A DNA stretch of 64,000 nt from Halalkalibacter oceani (GCF_023715605.1 NZ_JAMBOL010000001.1:124001-188000); one strand, 5' to 3'. Shown: positions 50,576 through 58,870, numbered from the stretch's first letter. The notes: a model not told the origin generated them from the sequence alone. Made by a program: numbers and translations.

Positions 50576-51475
50576 TTATTTAGGATAAACGCCCTCCTCA
50601 AGTAAAAGCAGCGCCACATAGACGACGACCGCCTGAGGGAATTGGCGGATATCAAAGCTCGTCCGCTCCATCCATTTATCAATCCGGTATTGCAGGCTGT
50701 TGCGGTGCATATGGAGGGCTTTGGCGGCGGCGGAAATATTGAGATTCGATTCGAAATAGAAGCGGAGACTTTTTAACAGCTCTTGATCCGCGAGCAGCTC
50801 TTTGTCGAAAATCCGGCTAATAAATTGACTTCGCTCCTGAGCTGACAAGGACTGTAGCCAAAAGTAAGGAATCAGTTCATATTCGTAATAAACGCGCTTT
50901 CGTTTTTTAGGCGCAACGAAGCGGTCAAAGCAGGCCGACTCCCACTGAAATTGTGATTTTGCCAATGATCTCGGCTGACTCGCTCCGATCAGAAGAGTAA
51001 CATCGACATAGAAATCGGTCGAAAGAGCTTCACAAAAGCTCAAATAATCAGGTGATTCATAGTCCTGCTGCCCGGCGTCCGTAACAATGACTCCTCTTGT
51101 CGGACTGATCCACAAAAAGGTCATCGACAAATCAAACTCGCTCTCCCAAATTTGCTGAAAAGCGGCGACGTCCTCAATCTGCTTTTCAAGCAGAAAGTGA
51201 ATCAATTGCACCGACTCAGGCTGAGTAGGCGGTTTGCCCTGATGAAAAAGCCAATCCGCCCACTGCTTCTCCGAAAGCGACTTCGGCAGAGGCAAAGGCC
51301 GATAAGCCTCCAGCAGGAGCGATAACAGCATTTGCTCATTTTCCGTCAGCTTCGCCTTCACAAATCCGAGCGGCTTCTCATCCTCTCCCTCAAACCACAA
51401 TACACCCTCCGCATCCGGCTGATAAGACCCTGGAAAAATCGCCCCGGCAAACTGCCGCTTCACCTTCTCAATCAT
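50576..51475 (-). CDS. PucR/CdaR-like transcriptional regulator
   Basis: This protein of about 299 residues ends in a PucR-type helix-turn-helix (NLNISAAAKALHMHRNSLQYRID, then FDIRQFPQAVVVYVALLLLEE). The upstream part is an unrecognised sensing region. Members of this group often respond to sugar acids or purines. ATG 51475 (MIEKVKRQF) after AGGGGATTGAGG is chosen; an in-frame start at 51529 lies in the upstream hairpin region. A TGGTATACT extended -10 is at 51516-51508 on the minus strand. The msmX-like gene lies 115 bases downstream. Confidence 0.78.
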   Translation of the reverse strand: MIEKVKRQFAGAIFPGSYQPDAEGVLWFEGEDEKPLGFVKAKLTENEQMLLSLLLEAYRPLPLPKSLSEKQWADWLFHQGKPPTQPESVQLIHFLLEKQIEDVAAFQQIWESEFDLSMTFLWISPTRGVIVTDAGQQDYESPDYLSFCEALSTDFYVDVTLLIGASQPRSLAKSQFQWESACFDRFVAPKKRKRVYYEYELIPYFWLQSLSAQERSQFISRIFDKELLADQELLKSLRFYFESNLNISAAAKALHMHRNSLQYRIDKWMERTSFDIRQFPQAVVVYVALLLLEEGVYPK

Positions 51476-51517
51476 CCTCAATCCCCTTCCCACACACGTT
51501 TCCAACAGTATACCAAA

Positions 51518-51560
51518 AAGCCCAACCAAATGGTCGGTTTTTGACCATTTGGTTGGGCTT
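51518..51560 (-). terminator. Perfect 18-bp terminator hairpin
   Basis: AAGCCCAACCAAATGGTC (51518-51535) and its exact complement (51543-51560) form an 18-bp stem with a 7-base loop. On the minus strand it is followed by TTTTT, so it can end the transcript of the 55-residue gene at 51873-51706. Confidence 0.8.
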
Positions 51561-51705
51561 GAAGGAACGAGCGAAGCCGCTTTCCAAAAGCCCGATAATC
51601 GGTTTTATTAGCGGGCAAAGCGAGCGAAGCCGTTCCGAAAGGAGGAAGGTTTTTGACCATTTGGTTAGGCTTGAAGGAACGTTTTTGCTATTTGATTAGA
51701 CTTAA
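51541..51705 (+). repeat. Imperfect direct repeats between the PucR-like and 55-residue genes
   Basis: TTTGACCATTTGGTTGGGCT followed by TGAAGGAACG (51539-51570) recurs at 51651-51681 with one change (GTTAGGCT), and a weaker third unit, TTTGCTATTTGATTAGACTT, is at 51684-51703. GCGAAGCCG also occurs twice. This looks like local duplication. No gene is seen here. Confidence 0.55.
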
Positions 51706-51873
51706 TTACTGTTCGCCTGGTGGATCCTCCTCCTTGAAATCACGGGCTTGTTCAATTTTTCCGGCATGGTGGTCATTGACGGTGCCGCCGCCAAGCCCTT
51801 CGTTAATCATCCGGTCAACATCGACAAAGTACTTATCTCGTCCTTCGTGCTGAGAATCTTTTTTATCTGCCAT
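51706..51873 (-). CDS. Small hypothetical protein, 55 residues
   Basis: A short minus-strand frame starts at ATG 51873 with AAAGGAG 8 bases before it and ends at 51706. The sequence starts MADKKDSQHEGRDKYFVDVD and continues with RMINEGLGGGTVNDHHAGKI; it is hydrophilic and has no membrane segment. Good ribosome site, codon use and a strong terminator directly downstream support a real gene. I do not recognise a named function; its small, soluble, charged nature would suit a spore-associated or stress protein. Confidence 0.72.
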   Translation of the reverse strand: MADKKDSQHEGRDKYFVDVDRMINEGLGGGTVNDHHAGKIEQARDFKEEDPPGEQ

Positions 51874-52002
51874 CTGCACCACTCCTTTACTGCTAGCGTG
51901 GCGGAGAGAGGATGATTTTATACATCGAGCGAAGCTGGCTTGATGTCACAACGTATCGTATACTAGAGCTATCGTAGAGAACATTGAAGGAGTGACACAC
52001 GG

Positions 52003-53142
52003 TTGCAAACAGTAGGATTGATTGGTTTTATGGTCATCATTGGCGCGATTATCGGCGGTGTGACCAACTCATTAGCGATAAAAATGCTCTTTCGCCCGTA
52101 CCGGGAGATAAAAATTAGGGGATGGCGTTTGCCGTTTACGCCGGGATTAATTCCAAAGCGTCATGATGAATTGGCCTCTCAGCTTGGCAAAATGGTCGTC
52201 GATTATTTATTGACAGCAGAAGGACTGGCAAAGAAGCTCAAAAGCTCTGCTTTTACAAGCGGCATGACGAGCTGGCTTCAGGGTGAGGTCAAGAAGCTGG
52301 CAGCGAGTGAAGTCAGCATTGCGCAGCTGCTGAAAGAGCATACAGACATAAAGGAGCCAAAGCAGCTGGCGGTGGAGCGCACTGAGCGCTTTATCCAGCA
52401 AAAATACCGCGCTTTTTTTGATCAGCATCAGCAGACAACGCTGGAGCAGATCCTGCCGGTCCCCTTAATGGGAGCGGTAGAGCAGCAAATTCCAAAGCTG
52501 ACCGCTTATCTGTTGGAGCGCGGCCAACATTTTCTCCAGCAGCCAGAGGGAAAAGAAAGGCTCAGTATGATGATTGATCGGTTTCTCGCGCAAAAAGGGA
52601 CGATCGGAAATATGGTGTCGATGTTTTTAGGAAATGAGCGGCTTGTCGATAAAGTCCAGCCTGAACTGATCAAATTTTTCCGCGATGAAGGGACAAGCCA
52701 GCTCGTCGAAAACCTGCTCAACCAGGAATGGCATAATATCAAGCAAAAGCGTCTCGGAGAGCTTGAAGAATTTTTAAATGAAGAACAGACTGTCGCCTGG
52801 CTCGTGCAGACAGCCGAACAGCAGGTACCGGTTTATCAGTGGCTTGAGCTGCCGCTGAACGAATGGGCGCCGAAGTATGAAGAAGCGGTTACGACGGCAA
52901 TCATTCCGAAAGGGGTTGACCTGCTCACCGAGTGGCTTGCGCTTCATTTAGAAACATTACTGGCGAGCTTTCATTTGGACGACATTGTCCGCGAACAAGT
53001 ACAAGCCTTTTCTGTCGAGCGTCTCGAGGAGCTGGTTTTATCAATTTCAAGGCGCGAATTTAAAATGATCACTTATCTCGGGGCGCTTTTAGGCGGTGTG
53101 ATCGGGCTGATTCAAAGTTTTATTGTGCTGATGCTCGGGTAA
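52003..53142 (+). CDS. yheB: DUF445 family membrane protein (YheB-like)
   Basis: This 379-residue protein has an N-terminal membrane segment (GLIGFMVIIGAIIGGVTNSLAI) and a C-terminal one (YLGALLGGVIGLIQSFIVLMLG) around a long helical region. NSLAIKMLFRPYREIKI and LPFTPGLIPKRHDELASQLGKMV are the DUF445 signature. Its function is unknown. TTG 52003 follows GAAGGAGTG. The yheA gene is next, the pair found side by side in Bacillus subtilis. Confidence 0.9.
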   Translation: MQTVGLIGFMVIIGAIIGGVTNSLAIKMLFRPYREIKIRGWRLPFTPGLIPKRHDELASQLGKMVVDYLLTAEGLAKKLKSSAFTSGMTSWLQGEVKKLAASEVSIAQLLKEHTDIKEPKQLAVERTERFIQQKYRAFFDQHQQTTLEQILPVPLMGAVEQQIPKLTAYLLERGQHFLQQPEGKERLSMMIDRFLAQKGTIGNMVSMFLGNERLVDKVQPELIKFFRDEGTSQLVENLLNQEWHNIKQKRLGELEEFLNEEQTVAWLVQTAEQQVPVYQWLELPLNEWAPKYEEAVTTAIIPKGVDLLTEWLALHLETLLASFHLDDIVREQVQAFSVERLEELVLSISRREFKMITYLGALLGGVIGLIQSFIVLMLG

Positions 53143-53247
53143 AGGAAAAGCGACTGTAGTATTTGCTTCATTTCGCTATAGGGGATGCAATGTCGGAGTG
53201 AACATGTTATAGTCGAAAAGACTATGTTTTTTAGGAGGACTTACCTT

Positions 53248-53601
53248 ATGTCGAATGTATACGATAAGGCTCAGGAATTAAAGCGCGGTTTAGCGGAAAG
53301 TGAAGAGTTTACGACATTGAAATCATTGCATGAGCAAATTGAAGCAGATGAGATTGCGAAGAAAATGCTTGATAACTTCCGCCGACTTCAGCTTGATCTT
53401 CAGCAGAAGCAAATGCAGGGAGTTCAGATCACCGAGGAAGAAGCGCAGCAGGCTCAACAACAATTTGAAGTGATCCAGCAGCATGATCTGATTTCAAAGT
53501 TGATGGAAGCAGAGCAGCGTTTGAGTGTGATCATCGGCGATATCAACAAGATCATTACCGAACCGCTTGAAGCGATTTACGGCAACCCGGAACAGCAATA
53601 A
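53248..53601 (+). CDS. yheA: YlbF/YmcA family protein (YheA-like)
   Basis: This 117-residue helical protein of the YlbF/YmcA (Com_YlbF) family has VYDKAQELKRGLAESEEF, followed by LDNFRRLQLDLQQKQMQG and Gln/Glu-rich coiled coil. Paralogues YlbF and YmcA form the Y-complex that guides RNase Y; YheA's own role is unclear. ATG 53248 follows TTAGGAGG, and the longer frame from 53185 has no ribosome site. A terminator follows. Confidence 0.92.
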   Translation: MSNVYDKAQELKRGLAESEEFTTLKSLHEQIEADEIAKKMLDNFRRLQLDLQQKQMQGVQITEEEAQQAQQQFEVIQQHDLISKLMEAEQRLSVIIGDINKIITEPLEAIYGNPEQQ

Positions 53602-53654
53602 GCGCTGAAGCGATGCCGAAGCTCACCAGTGAACATATACGCCATGGCGTCGAA

Positions 53655-53687
53655 ACAGGCAGTCCTCTCAGGGCTGCCTGTTTTTAT
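53655..53687 (+). terminator. Rho-independent terminator after yheA
   Basis: CAGGCAGTCC pairs with GGGCTGCCTG around TCTCA and is followed by TTTTTATT. Confidence 0.85.
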
Positions 53688-53690
53688 TGA

Positions 53691-53876
53691 TTAATGTTTC
53701 GTCAGTTTTTTGCCAATCAGGGTGGCTATATGAAAAATAAAGCCTGCAAACAGACCGAGAACAGTGGAAGCGAGAATCGTCATGCCAATGTTGGCAATAG
53801 GCCGTTCCATGCTCGATATAGATAAAAGAATTAGAATCAATGGAGGAAATAAATAAAACGATAACAATCTTTTCAC
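53691..53876 (-). CDS. Small membrane protein, 61 residues
   Basis: The minus strand encodes a protein with two hydrophobic segments, FYLFPPLILILLSISS and MTILASTVLGLFAGFIFHIA, ending GKKLTKH. GTG 53876 has AAGGAG 8 bases upstream; a longer in-frame start at 53972 is unlikely. It may belong to DUF5325, a small membrane family found beside yheA in bacilli, but I hold that only weakly. It converges on yheA across the shared terminator. Confidence 0.7.
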   Translation of the reverse strand: MKRLLSFYLFPPLILILLSISSMERPIANIGMTILASTVLGLFAGFIFHIATLIGKKLTKH

Positions 53877-54037
53877 AGTCAAGACTCCTTTTTGGATGTT
53901 ATTAAAAAGTATATAGCGGATAGGAAGGGTTTTCAATAGAATGAGAAGTTCTATCTTGACGGCATTTCTCATAAGCTAAGGGAGAAGAGTGAATCCATAT
54001 TTTTATCATGGACAACGAGAAAAGGGGGACACGGAAG

Positions 54038-54880
54038 ATGACATACCGCTTGCTAGCCCTGAACATCGATGGAACATTGCTAAAAGCAAATGCCAGAATA
54101 GCAAGGCAGACAAAGGATGCAATTGACTATGTTAAACAAAAAGGGGTCTATGTGACATTGGCGACGTCAAGGCCGTTTCCATCGGCCAAAAAGGTAGCGA
54201 AATCATTAAAATTATCGAGTTATTTGATTACAAATGATGGGGCATTTGTCGCCTCTTCGAACAAAGAGCCGCTGTTTGTCAGAGCGATCCCGACGGAAAT
54301 TGCGATCCAGATTACCGATTTTCTCGAGCAATATGAATGTCACATCCGCGTTCTGCATGAAGATCATGCGACCGGGAACAGAGTGCGCCAAAAAAGCAAT
54401 TTAATTGCCAAAATGACGGTCGGGGTCGGTGATCCGCTTTACTATCCGATTTCATTTGTTGATTCTGTCAGTGAGCAATTGTTAAAGGATGCGAGTCCGC
54501 CTCCTAAAATACAAGTACAGTTCTTTCATGACAGCGAGGAGTTAAAAGCCATCCAGCAAATCAAAAAACAGGTAAAAGGGATCCATGTGATGGAAACAGG
54601 GGCGGGGCGCTATGACTTCATCCATGCCGAAGCCTCAAAAGCGCGGGGGCTGAGCGTACTGGGGCAGCATCTTGGCATTGAGCCTAGTGAAATGGTCGCC
54701 ATCGGCGCTTACGACAATGATGTCGAAATGATTTCCCAGGCCGGCCTCGGCGTAGCGATGGGCAATGCGACTCCGGCGGTCAAAGAAGCAGCCGACTGGT
54801 TGACACGCTCCAATGAGCAGAATGGTGTCTCGTACATGATCAGAGAGGTGTTCCGCAAGCAGCTACGCGTGCAATTATAA
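54038..54880 (+). CDS. yhaX: Cof-type HAD protein lacking the catalytic aspartate (YhaX-like)
   Basis: This protein of about 280 residues has the Cof/HAD fold, but the first motif reads LLALNIDGTLL, with Asn9 in place of the nucleophilic Asp, and the last motif reads AIGAYDNDVEM, with Ala224 in place of the metal-binding Asp. The Lys of motif III (Lys201) remains. From memory, Bacillus subtilis YhaX, a mother-cell spore protein, also has LALNIDG, so this is probably its orthologue and a non-catalytic HAD. ATG 54038 follows AAGGGGG. A terminator-like hairpin follows the stop. Confidence 0.82.
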   Translation: MTYRLLALNIDGTLLKANARIARQTKDAIDYVKQKGVYVTLATSRPFPSAKKVAKSLKLSSYLITNDGAFVASSNKEPLFVRAIPTEIAIQITDFLEQYECHIRVLHEDHATGNRVRQKSNLIAKMTVGVGDPLYYPISFVDSVSEQLLKDASPPPKIQVQFFHDSEELKAIQQIKKQVKGIHVMETGAGRYDFIHAEASKARGLSVLGQHLGIEPSEMVAIGAYDNDVEMISQAGLGVAMGNATPAVKEAADWLTRSNEQNGVSYMIREVFRKQLRVQL

Positions 54881-54889
54881 CATAAACGA

Positions 54890-54933
54890 AGGGTGTGCCA
54901 AAAAGGAAGTTCGTCGTCCTTTTGGGACACCCT
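54890..54933 (+). terminator. Terminator-like hairpin after the yhaX-like gene
   Basis: AGGGTGTGCCAAAAAGGA pairs with TCCTTTTGGGACACCCT (54917-54933), one mismatch and a bulge, without a good T tract. Confidence 0.65.
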
Positions 54934-55073
54934 GATCTCATTGGATGGTGGTCAAAGAAAATTCGTTGACTCGTTTTGGTTCAGATCCTTCTTACGATTA
55001 GTCAAGTTCTTTCATTTGAAGTTTATGAAGGGGAGATCAAGTGTTTTACCTACATGAGGGGAAGTTCACCGCT

Positions 55074-55200
55074 CCTGAAATAAACTTCGCTTTCGGCGGG
55101 AAGCTGATGAGCCTCCTCGGGCTACCGCCCTGTGGGGTCTCACCGTTGCTTTTTCTCTCGCAGGAGTCTCCGTCTATTTCCTCCGCTTCGATAGTGTCTT
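55074..55200 (+). repeat. Non-coding palindromic element (GAAATAAACTTCG type)
   Basis: The segment starts GAAATAAACTTCGCTTTCGG and ends near CGTCTATTTCCTCCGCTTCG, with inner words CTGTGGGGTCTCACCG and CGCAGGAGTCTCCG that partly pair. From experience, similar sequences recur between genes of Bacillus genomes. The 490-base gap from 54940 to 55393 otherwise shows no supported gene. Confidence 0.45.
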
Positions 55201-55393
55201 GGTCAAGAGTCTAGGTAAACACCTTAATTATGATAACGCACGGAAGCCATTTTCAGGCTCGCTACAAGAGGATTCATGCGACAAGTATGCCCGTAATTAT
55301 GTAGAAACTTTGAATAAATCACTGTCGCTTCAAATACGGATTTAAAGTAATCCGAGGGGCTGATCGACCTTCCTTTCCTTCTACTACTCTTAG

Positions 55394-55435
55394 AAACATA
55401 AAAAAGCGTGTATTTATTCACGCTTTTTTATGTTT
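55394..55435. terminator. Perfect 17-bp bidirectional terminator
   Basis: AAACATAAAAAAGCGTG (55394-55410) and its exact complement (55419-55435) form the stem with an 8-base loop and A/T runs on both sides. The end of the DUF3221-like gene lies inside it, so it terminates that gene. Confidence 0.85.
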
Positions 55436-55913
55436 CATCAACTTTAATTGTTATCAGATCATCGTTATACATACTAAGCATTTCAATCGACCATCGTTTG
55501 TCCTCTTCATGAAAAATAATCGATTTTATCGCGGGAACTTGCATGTGTTTATCGTCTTCTATTTGATTTAAGGCTTTTTGTATTGCCTCGATCTCGGTCA
55601 AGTCTGAATGGCCTGGTGGCGCGATCGTCACGACTTCAAATCTGTCAAGTTCCGCTCTTAGCGGTTGAGTACCGAGAGCCTGCCCATTTTTAAACCATAC
55701 TCTGACATATTGCCCGAGTTCAATAGGGACAGGCTCTTGAGAGGAGAGCCAAACTCCGGAGCTGTCTCCATCCAGATAATTGGTGAGTAACAGCCGGTTT
55801 CCCTCTGTTTTAACAGCATAGCCTTCAAAATCCCCGCCATTAAAATTGACTGTTTTTTCTAATGATCCTGTCACGTGATTTTTAAATAAAGCGAAGCTCA
55901 GCATACAAATCAA
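55428..55913 (-). CDS. Exported DUF3221-like protein with an uncertain start codon
   Basis: The product (161 residues from TTG 55913) has an N-terminal hydrophobic stretch, an OB-like domain (FEGYAVKTEGNRLLLTNYLD, GQYVRVWFKNGQAL, LDRFEVVTI) resembling DUF3221/YobA, and a C-terminal region with FHEEDKRWSIEML. No good ribosome site precedes TTG 55913. The best one, AGGAGG at 55954-55959, points to an in-frame ATA at 55949 that would give a signal peptide MKKIIFIHFTILLICML. So the original ATG may have changed to ATA, or ATA may be used. It follows the YhzD-like gene on the same strand. Confidence 0.6.
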   Translation of the reverse strand: MICMLSFALFKNHVTGSLEKTVNFNGGDFEGYAVKTEGNRLLLTNYLDGDSSGVWLSSQEPVPIELGQYVRVWFKNGQALGTQPLRAELDRFEVVTIAPPGHSDLTEIEAIQKALNQIEDDKHMQVPAIKSIIFHEEDKRWSIEMLSMYNDDLITIKVDET

Positions 55914-55970
55914 TAGTATCGTGAAATGGATGAAGATTATTTTTTTTATGTGACCTCCTCTCCTTTTTTG

Positions 55971-56150
55971 CTAGCGATGAAATAAAAGCAGCGTTCCAGA
56001 ACGGGTCAAGCGGTGCGTCTGATTATAGTACTGACGTTCATGCAGATCCTGCTCCGCAAGCGCTTTGGCGGCTTCGTCCGTCTCTGCCTCGAAGCGATTC
56101 TCGAAAACGAGCTCTCCTGTTTCGTTAAAAACGGTCAATGTATACTCCAT
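55971..56150 (-). CDS. Small YhzD-like protein, 59 residues
   Basis: The minus-strand frame begins MEYTLTVFNETGELVFENRF and ends LTRSGTLLLFHR, with an acidic Ala-rich middle. Its size and the closing GxLLLFHR resemble YhzD of Bacillus subtilis, a family of unknown function. ATG 56150 has AAGGGAAAGGG upstream. The neighbouring yhaQP genes support the yha region. The DUF3221-like gene follows about 20 bases later. Confidence 0.65.
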   Translation of the reverse strand: MEYTLTVFNETGELVFENRFEAETDEAAKALAEQDLHERQYYNQTHRLTRSGTLLLFHR

Positions 56151-56381
56151 TTCTGTCAGCCCTTTCCCTTTTTACGTTCAGTTTAAAACGGAGCCGGCTA
56201 ATAATCAATCGAAAAAGGCTTTTTGCCGGAAACGCATTATTGATTTGTAAAAAATGGAATCCGCGTTTGAGTGATTCCGGCTGATGACTCGTGCTAAAAT
56301 GAAGCTTGATGAAGAAAATGAAACGACAACGCCGCTGAATCGTATGACTAAAGAGAGACGAATGGGCAAGGAGGGCTATGG

Positions 56382-57281
56382 ATGGGACTTGATATAACAA
56401 ATGTGACGAAGCGCTTTGGCGCGTTCACCGCTGTCGATGATCTGACGCTTACCGTTCCAGCAGGGCAAATGTTTGGCATGCTCGGGGCAAACGGAGCCGG
56501 GAAAACGACGACATTCCGCATGCTGCTCGGGCTGCTGCAGCCGACTGAAGGGAAAATCAGCTGGAAGGGCGAAGAAATCACCTATCAGCGCACGAATGAG
56601 GTCGGCTATTTGCCGGAGGAACGCGGGTTATATCCGAAATTGAAGGTGAAAGACCAGCTTCTTTATTTAGGGCGTCTAAAGGGGATGGACAAGGCTACGA
56701 TTTTAGCTGAAATGGAAAAATGGCTTGAGCAGTTTAAAGTACCGGAATATGCGACAAAGCGAATTGAAGAGCTGTCAAAGGGAAATCAGCAGAAAATCCA
56801 ATTCATTGCCGCCGTCATTCATAAACCGGAGCTTCTCATTCTTGATGAGCCTTTCAGCGGACTTGATCCGGTCAATGTTGAATTATTAAAAGGGGCCGTA
56901 ATGGAGCTGCAACAAAACGGTACGACGATTTTATTTTCCAGTCACCGGATGGAGCATGTGGAGGAGCTGTGCGAGCATTTGTGTATTCTTCACCACGGAA
57001 AGCCGGTCGTATACGGAAAGCTGCGCGAGATCAAGAAATCGTTCAGCAAGAAAAACGTCTTTATTGCGAGCGATTACGATTTGTCATCATTAGCCGACCA
57101 GGCTGGAGTGCTGAAGTATCGCCAGACAGCAGAAGGGGTGCGTCTCCAGGTCGAGCATGAGGATGTCGCGAGAGATGTCTTTCAATTTATTGCTGAAAAA
57201 GGCTTTGTCCGCAAGTTCGAAGTGGAAGAGCCGAGCTTGCACGATATTTTTATCGAAAAGGTAGGGGAGAGCTATGCGTAA
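56382..57281 (+). CDS. yhaQ: ABC transporter ATPase (NatA/YhaQ type)
   Basis: This 299-residue ABC ATPase has Walker A GANGAGKT (35-42), signature LSKGNQQKIQFIAAV, Walker B LLILDEPFSGLDP and H-loop SSHRMEH, then a C-terminal DUF4162-like domain (VRKFEVEEPSLHDIFIEKVG). It is close to Bacillus subtilis YhaQ, the ATPase of a putative Na+ exporter. ATG 56382 follows AAGGAGGG. It overlaps the permease gene by 8 bases. Confidence 0.93.
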   Translation: MGLDITNVTKRFGAFTAVDDLTLTVPAGQMFGMLGANGAGKTTTFRMLLGLLQPTEGKISWKGEEITYQRTNEVGYLPEERGLYPKLKVKDQLLYLGRLKGMDKATILAEMEKWLEQFKVPEYATKRIEELSKGNQQKIQFIAAVIHKPELLILDEPFSGLDPVNVELLKGAVMELQQNGTTILFSSHRMEHVEELCEHLCILHHGKPVVYGKLREIKKSFSKKNVFIASDYDLSSLADQAGVLKYRQTAEGVRLQVEHEDVARDVFQFIAEKGFVRKFEVEEPSLHDIFIEKVGESYA

Positions 57282-58530
57282 TTTCTGGATTATCGTCGGC
57301 CATACGTATACAAAGAAGCTGCTTACGAAAACCTTTCTCGTTACGACGGCGATTACGCTTCTCTTCGTCCTCTTTTTCATGAATATGGAGCGGATTTTTA
57401 CGATGTTCGAGCAGGATGCGGAGCAGGCAGCCACTCATATTATTGTCGTCGATGAAACGGATGAGCTGATTGAGCCGTTAAGGGACCAGCTGCAGCCGTT
57501 TACCGAGCGGATTATTTTGGCCGGAGAAGCGGAGACGCTGGAAGAAGCCCGTCAGAGCGTCGAAGCAGGAGACTATGATGCGGCTCTGAGGATCTCTTAT
57601 GATCAACAGGGGCAGCTCGAAGGAGAGTATTTCTCTGATTCTTTAACACAAACGTTCGCGCCCAACCAGCTGCAGCAGGCTTTGCAGCATGTGAAGGAGA
57701 CGCGCTTGACGGTCGAACTTGGCCTCAGCCCGGTCGAACTGGAGCGGATCTACCAGCCGATCTCCTTTGAACTGACGACGATCAGTGAAACGGCTAAATC
57801 AGAAAGTGAATTAATGCAGGCGCAGATGATCGTCTATGTGCTGTTATTTGTTATTTATTTTACGGTGCTGTTATTTGGAAACATGATCGCGACGGAGGTT
57901 GTCACCGAAAAATCATCACGTGTGATGGAAATTCTTGTATCGACGGTTTCACCGATCACGCAAATGTTCGGTAAGATCGTCGGCATTGGCTTGCTGGCGC
58001 TGACGCAATATGGTTTGTTGTTCCTGGTCGGTGCTGTCAGTTTGATGATGCAGGCCGACGGAAGCTCATTGGCGGGTGCTTTTTTGTCAGAGGAGCTGCC
58101 GCTTGATTTACTCGGTTATGCCATCCTGTTCTTTTTATTAGGCTATTTCCTTTATGCGACGCTGTCAGCGACACTCGGTTCAATTGTCAGCCGGGTGGAG
58201 GATGTCAATCAAGTGCTCGGGCCGGTCAACTTCCTCGTGATCGGCGCCTTTTTCCTGGCGATGTTCGGGCTGAACGCGCCTGAGTCGACGGTCGTGACCG
58301 TGGCGTCCTTCATTCCGTTTTTTACACCGATGCTGATGTTTCTCCGTGTCGGCATGCTGCCTGTTCCGCTCTGGGAGGTCATTTTGGCCCTTGTAATTCT
58401 TCTTGGTACCATTGCGGTGCTGGCGGCGATTGGAGGCCGTATTTTTAAAGGGGGCGTGCTGATGTATGGCAAGAGTTCGGCACTTAAGGATTTAAAAAAG
58501 GCGTTTCAGCTGTCGAAGCAGGAACGGTAA
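57274..58530 (+). CDS. yhaP: ABC transporter permease (NatB/YhaP type)
   Basis: This 418-residue permease has one N-terminal membrane segment, an extracellular domain of about 140 residues, and then about five membrane segments. GNMIATEVVTEKSSRVMEILVSTVSP, FMVGKIVG-like FGKIVGIGLLALTQYG and the PFFTPMLMFLR segment are typical of the NatB/YhaP (ABC-2) family. It works with the overlapping ATPase gene, possibly to export Na+ or a drug. In Bacillus subtilis yhaO and yhaN follow; here a different set of genes does. Confidence 0.92.
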   Translation: MRNFWIIVGHTYTKKLLTKTFLVTTAITLLFVLFFMNMERIFTMFEQDAEQAATHIIVVDETDELIEPLRDQLQPFTERIILAGEAETLEEARQSVEAGDYDAALRISYDQQGQLEGEYFSDSLTQTFAPNQLQQALQHVKETRLTVELGLSPVELERIYQPISFELTTISETAKSESELMQAQMIVYVLLFVIYFTVLLFGNMIATEVVTEKSSRVMEILVSTVSPITQMFGKIVGIGLLALTQYGLLFLVGAVSLMMQADGSSLAGAFLSEELPLDLLGYAILFFLLGYFLYATLSATLGSIVSRVEDVNQVLGPVNFLVIGAFFLAMFGLNAPESTVVTVASFIPFFTPMLMFLRVGMLPVPLWEVILALVILLGTIAVLAAIGGRIFKGGVLMYGKSSALKDLKKAFQLSKQER

Positions 58531-58544
58531 AAGAGAGCCTCCAT

Positions 58545-58573
58545 TTGGTGGCAGGCTGTTTGTATGGTAAACT
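58545..58573 (+). promoter_or_regulatory. Promoter of the arrest-peptide/yidC2 operon
   Basis: TTGGTG (58545-58550) and TAAACT (58568-58573) are 17 bases apart, with a TGG extension before the -10. Transcription would begin about 20 bases before the ribosome site of the small ORF. Confidence 0.6.
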
Positions 58574-58600
58574 AATGAATGAAAGAGGAGGTGGGTAAGG

Positions 58601-58870
58601 ATGCTGGAAGTGATTTCGGAGATGATGATGCTTTGGTACAGTGTCATTCTAACAGTATGGCTCGTCACAGCTTTTGCAAAAGCGAATATCGTACTGATGG
58701 AATGGGAGCTCCGGATGAGTTCACGGAGACAATGGCTGAAGCTGGAAGGCGGTCAGCCTCCAGGGATGCTCCTTATCCCTTCCCAACGAAGCAGCTATCG
58801 GCCGAAGATTCCGAACCGGGCCGATCACCATAAATCAGATGAGGAAGATCCTTCCCTTGTTGTTTGCTGA
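58601..58870 (+). CDS. Putative MifM-like translation-arrest peptide upstream of yidC2
   Basis: This 89-residue ORF has AGGAGGTGGG before ATG 58601. It has one N-terminal membrane segment (about residues 9-33, MLWYSVILTVWLVTAFAKAN), a basic/Pro-rich tail, and ends with SDEEDPSLVVC; Asp80-Glu-Glu-Asp83 are encoded at 58838-58849. Bacillus subtilis MifM has the same size, topology, DEED cluster near its C terminus and position before a yidC gene, and it stalls ribosomes there to induce yidC2. The rest of the sequence is not clearly similar. The last codons form half of a hairpin that hides the next ribosome site. Function is inferred. Confidence 0.75.
   Translation: MLEVISEMMMLWYSVILTVWLVTAFAKANIVLMEWELRMSSRRQWLKLEGGQPPGMLLIPSQRSSYRPKIPNRADHHKSDEEDPSLVVC

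Noticed and set aside
55224-55421. Minus-strand frame of 65 codons
   Set aside because: It starts in non-coding DNA next to a repeat, has no strong ribosome site and no recognisable domain. It could be a fragment of an interspersed element, but a gene is not supported.
58579-58833. 84-codon frame overlapping the arrest-peptide ORF
   Set aside because: It starts before the AGGAGGTGGG ribosome site, has no membrane segment and no role for the downstream hairpin. The frame from 58601 fits far better.
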